Positions 60,290 to 64,000 of a DNA stretch of 64,000 nucleotides are shown one piece after another. Where the stretch lies: NCBI GenBank assembly GCA_963277665.1, contig OY728163.1, positions 1,905,328,644 to 1,905,392,643 on the forward strand, read 5' to 3'. The position numbers were made by a program, and so were the translations under genes. The DNA is from Viscum album. Lineage: Eukaryota; Streptophyta; Magnoliopsida; Santalales; Viscaceae. A model generated the notes under the pieces. It did no database searches. It was given only the letters and a program-made list of their open reading frames with translations, and was not told the DNA's origin. Position 1 is the stretch's first letter. Each line of letters begins with the position of its first letter.

Positions 60290-62153
60290 TGTTCTCTACT
60301 CTTTCCTTTTGTGTGGTGTATGTACTTCTCAAAACTTTATTCTATGTATATTATAATTAAATTTATGGGTATTAACATATCCATTTTATGAAATTTCATT
60401 CATGGGTTTTAAGTTTCAAAAGTTACCAAATTCGTAAAATATTTTGCCTCAATTTCCCTTCTTTGAGACTCATGTTTTGTTATGAACCTAAATTGTTTTT
60501 CGAGGTGTATATACTTAAATTTTACATGTTATGTAATGAATATTATTATTTTCATGATATTTTAATCTTTATGTAATTTAATCTTATTACATGCATAGTA
60601 TGATCCCAACTTACCAAGTTATAAGAATTTATTAAGACAATCTCAACACTTTTTGAGATTGTTTACATTTATACTTCCTTTGATGAAAACTTTTGATCCA
60701 TATCTCAAGAATACTCCTGAGTTTCCTTATCCTCTATTTATTCAAGACATCCTCATGTTTTAGTACCACTTTTTCCACTATTTGGTACTTAAGATAAGAT
60801 TTTTATGTAAAATCCTATAGTCTCTCTCTCTTTGGTCAGAATTCTATTATGTTCAAAAAACCATGTTTTCGAAATTGTTTTCAAAAGTTCCTTGAAGATA
60901 ATTTTCAAGGAAAAAAGATTTTAGAAATTTTTTACTATTTTAAAATATTCCATTATAAGTCTTTAAAGATATTTTCAAATAAAAAGTTTTTCAAAAGGTT
61001 TTATGTTATAAAAATAGTTTTTTTCAAAGAAGAAAGGATGCTTTCCTCAAAAACTGTTTTCAAAAGACCATTCAAAATTATTTCCCATCTAAGATAGCAT
61101 CCATTAGTGTTACTCATCCCTTTATGTGGAAATTATTCAATGTTTCCATTTATATTATTTCTCTGAATGAATTTTGTTCTGATGGCATGATTTATATGAA
61201 ACATGTTTCTCTTTTACGGGTTATATGCTTTTGAACCCTGCTTCTTTTCGTAGGTTATGTTTATAGTGAAATAATTATGAAACCTATCTATTTCCACATG
61301 TTATGATGTGATTAAATATTTATAATTACCATTTAATTCCATGGGTTATGATATGACTATTTATGATCTTTTGTCACATGTATTAATGATTTCACTATTA
61401 GATGGGTGGGACCTATATCTCCCTCCAATACATAGAGTAAATATTTATATCTCATTAGATAGACTAATATAGTCTTGGGAATAAACCTTGACTACTAAGA
61501 TGGCCATGGGAGTGAACCATGACTACCAAGATGGTATGAGGAGTGAACTCATGCTAATAAGATGGCCATGGGAGTGAACCATGGCTACCAAGATTATATA
61601 GAGATTGAACCCATACTACCAATATGGTCTTAGTATTGATTACTTGGCTACTATGGAAATCATATTATATGCTTATGTGTCTTCCAAAATTCCATGTTTT
61701 ATTCCTTTGTTATCCTTTCATGTATTATTCTCTTTATTTCATTATGATTTATGTCTTATGAGCTACCAATATTTATTTCATGATTACTATTATATCTTTG
61801 ATATGAAGGGTATGAACTTATATTTTTATGATCACGTTCTCATACCCTTATGATCATGTTTATGATTACATGTATCCCTTGTTTAACCTTACTGAGTATC
61901 TGAGCTCACCCCTTTTTATGTTTCATTTACCTTAGGTTATAATGATATGTATTTTGTTTGAGGTGTCTAATAAGGTCACTAGTCAAGAATAACCTAGTGG
62001 GAGATGATGTAGTTCATTTATAAACTAATGCTAATGTTTTCATGTTTCCAAAAGTACTAGAACAATTACGGTCCTTGGGCATCTTTTTGTATAATGTTTA
62101 ACTATTCCACAAAAGTTATTAATGTTTATGTTTGTAAAACAAGGGTCTCTATA
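60290..62153 (+). repeat. Element Y: 5' LTR, second half
   Basis: It continues the LTR of Y after the X insertion. It contains the tandem array at 61468-61655 and the block CTGAGCTCACCCC near 61900. It ends with CTCTATA, a decayed GTTACA-type end, directly before the PBS. Reverse-complement similarity to 56184-57850 of X is visible, for example GGTGGGACCTATAT near 61404 against the complement of ATATAGGTCCCACC near 56802. The frames at 60388-60576, 60849-61097 and 61605-61853 show no domain. Confidence 0.85.
61468..61655 (+). repeat. Tandem array in the LTR of Y
   Basis: About five imperfect copies of a unit of about 36 bp are seen, with words such as CCATGGGAGTGAACCATG and ACTACCAAGATGG. 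The corresponding place in X (about 56700-56770) has no comparable array, so the copy number changed within the family. Confidence 0.85.
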
Positions 62154-62155
62154 TT

Positions 62156-62166
62156 TGGTATTAGAG
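62156..62166 (+). other. Element Y: primer-binding site
   Basis: TGGTATTAGAG lies two bases after the LTR end and matches the initiator-Met PBS TGGTATCAGAG with one C to T change. Confidence 0.8.
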
Positions 62167-62672
62167 AAAATTTATAGTTAACCTTTGGAAGCTTGGATGT
62201 TAAAACCTTAGTGAGAACCCTAAGGTCATGTTTAGGAATAAGTCTAAGGATAAGGGAAAGTATAGGAAAATGTCTTGGAATTTTGGAGATGGATAGAGTT
62301 AGTGGTTTCCAAGAAATATATCCCTTTATAGATACTATAAGTGGATGTGGATATAGAATAAATATACCTAGGGGTAACAACTTTGATAATATGTTTCAGT
62401 TCTGAATCAGGGTAATCTGGTACACAAAAACTAGACATGTTTCACACCTATTTTGACACTCCTAGGGGATATGCTTTGGGAATTAACAAAATCTTTATGA
62501 ACCATTATGAAGGATTTAAATATAAGTTGGATATAAATAACCTAGTATAAACCTAAGGTGTTATAGATTAAGGAAGGTGTTATAAGTTAGACATCCTATA
62601 AGTGATTTTTCATGATGATATGGTTCCTTATTATGATAACAATTTATTACTCTATGATTTTGGTTTTATTCA
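62167..62672 (+). other. Element Y: leader between PBS and gag
   Basis: About 500 bp of untranslated leader, the same length as the leader of U. The frames at 62126-62438 lie across the LTR/leader boundary and are not genes. Confidence 0.6.
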
Positions 62673-63640
62673 ATGGATGGAACTTGGAGGAACCATGTTA
62701 ATGGTGGTTATGACAGACAATGAAATGATTTTCCTCCAGATCAACTGAATGTTATGGGAGATATAATGAAAAACCTAATTGTTATGCTTACATAGATTTC
62801 TTAAGCTTTGAATCCTGGTGGAATTCCAAATGAGAAAAGGAGGGAACAATATTCTATTGATTATTTCATGAGGAAGCATCTACCTTATTTCAAAGGGTAT
62901 TCTTATCCACTTATTGCTGAATAATGGATCAGTACTATTGAAAAGATATTCTATGTTCTTCAGTGTTTGGAGCATGAGAAATTTATTATGGATTCTTATC
63001 ATTTAGAAGGAGAATCAGATCATTAGTGGACTCTAATCAAGATTATGAGGAAGCAATATGATATTGAATACATGGATTGGGATGACTTCAAGAACTTATT
63101 TTTCAATTAGTACTTTCCTCTAATTCTTTATACTAATAAGGAGAAAGATTTCCTTGATTTCAAGAAAAAGGATGATGAATCTATTGGTACCTAGGAGAAA
63201 AATTTCACGAGACATACGAGGTACGCTTTAGGAATTATCATCCAACCTGAATGTAATGTTAATAGGTTATTTAGTATCTTAAATCCAAGTCTCATAAGGG
63301 TTTTAGCCATAATATACTTTAGTATCTATGAAGATATTTTTTGTTGTGCAATCAAGGTTGAAATGGAGGTTGGATTCATGTATCAATCTCATGGTTTTGA
63401 AAAGAAGAGGAATATGGAGTTTAAATGAAAATCTAAAAACCATGAATAAAAGAATATGATCTTTCCTTTATGCTCTAAATATGGAAAGAATCATAGAGGA
63501 AATTTCCTTAAGGTGTCTAATAAATGTTTTAAGTGTGTAAAGGAAGGTGATTGGACATTTTATTGATTAAGTGATGGGAATAATTAAGCTCAAAAAGATA
63601 ATGGATAAAAATATGCACATAATTCACCTACTATGATTCA
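62673..63640 (+). pseudogene. Element Y: gag remnant
   Basis: Read on the plus strand from the Met at 62673, with about ten stops. It begins MDGTWRNHVNGG and continues with GGIPNEKRREQYSIDYFMRK, KIFYVLQCLEHEKFIM, YHLEGESDH and MDWDDFKNLFFN. It ends with the Cys-rich LCSKYGKNH and KCFKCVKEGD region near 63470-63550. Each block aligns with the gag of X and, more distantly, that of U. The stop pattern differs from that of X, so the two decayed independently. Confidence 0.88.
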
Positions 63641-63689
63641 ATTATACAAGTGTAAGGAGAATGGGAATCAGGATAACCATTGTATAAAC

Positions 63690-64000
63690 CCAATGGATGG
63701 TGATGATGATTGATGTCAAAAACCTCTTAATATGAGGTACAATAAGAAATCTCATCCAATCACTATTTCTGATGAGGGGTGTGATAACGACATGATGAAA
63801 GGTACACTTACCATCCACTCTAAAAATAATAATGTCATATTTTATTCTAGACCCACCCACTCTTTAATATCTAATGAATTTTCTTAGGGTGTTAATATTA
63901 CTCCAAAATAATTTGATGTGGGATTAGTAGTGCAAACCTTTAATGGAATAGTGATTTCATCTCAATACTATGATTCCTCTCTGGTTGAAGTTTGTGGTAA
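63690..64000 (+). pseudogene. Element Y: protease remnant, cut by the window end
   Basis: The plus strand shows TLTIHSKNNNVIFYSRPTHS near 63805-63865, then NEFS, VNITP, FDVGLVVQTFNGIVIS and SLVEVCG at the edge. These align with the protease of X. The active-site triplet position reads YSR in place of DSG/DTG, so it is dead. RT and the rest would follow beyond 64000. The minus-strand frame at 63642-63860 is a shadow. Confidence 0.82.

Larger units (their letters stand above)
34278..64000 (+). mobile_element. Element Y: gypsy chromovirus, 5' part, split by X
   Basis: The plus-oriented LTR begins TGTAACACCC at 34278, is interrupted by X (36534-60284), resumes at 60290 and ends at about 62153. 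PBS, gag and the start of protease follow until the window ends. The LTR joined across X is about 4.1 kb, close to the 4.1 kb LTRs of X itself. The gag of Y aligns with that of X block by block, so the two belong to the same family. The remaining pol and 3' LTR lie outside. Confidence 0.88.

Noticed and set aside
61468..61655. CRISPR-like repeat array
   Set aside because: The units are contiguous, imperfect tandem copies without unique spacers, inside a plant retrotransposon LTR.

Overview
This window is a block of heterochromatin-like flowering-plant nuclear DNA: AT-rich, with no recognisable host gene, and built almost entirely from LTR retrotransposons inserted into one another. The plant assignment rests on Ty3/gypsy polyproteins of the plant chromovirus (Tekay/Del-like) and Athila-like types, primer-binding sites matching plant initiator-Met and Asp tRNAs, and an 800-bp CACTA transposon. 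The species cannot be named from the sequence.

Layout. Bases 1-3281 are AT-rich intergenic DNA with microsatellites and a patch of short inverted sub-repeats. Element T (3282-5913, minus) is a rearranged gypsy fragment: RT/RNase H flanked by about 220-bp inverted copies of one LTR end. Bases 5914-15521 are very decayed and contain at least one, probably two, old LTRs of the same superfamily as X and Y, plus an ACTGTAGCAG-type minisatellite at 9.0 kb. Element V (LTR about 15522-18749, then its primer-binding site) is the outermost recognisable host element.

Nesting. V contains W (starts 18883, plus). W is cut in its RNase H by Z (24631-33842, minus; perfect GTTAT target duplication), and again at 34278 by Y (plus, runs off the window at 64000). 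The 5' LTR of Y contains X (36534-60284, minus, same family as Y, opposite orientation). The left LTR of X contains U (38191-48225, minus) and a CACTA element (48326-49125). The intact right LTR of X preserves the empty sites for both U and the CACTA element, so the reading order is checked inside the window.

How the parts relate. X is the only element with recognisable gag-PR-RT-RH-IN-chromodomain, but it is riddled with stops. Y and W show parts of the same set. U carries only gag between 3.7-kb LTRs, and Z carries only gag and protease. Both are therefore non-autonomous and would have needed enzymes from relatives. By eye the LTR pairs of U and Z differ by roughly 5 percent and those of X by roughly 11 percent, in agreement with the order of nesting. 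No protein-coding gene in the window looks intact.
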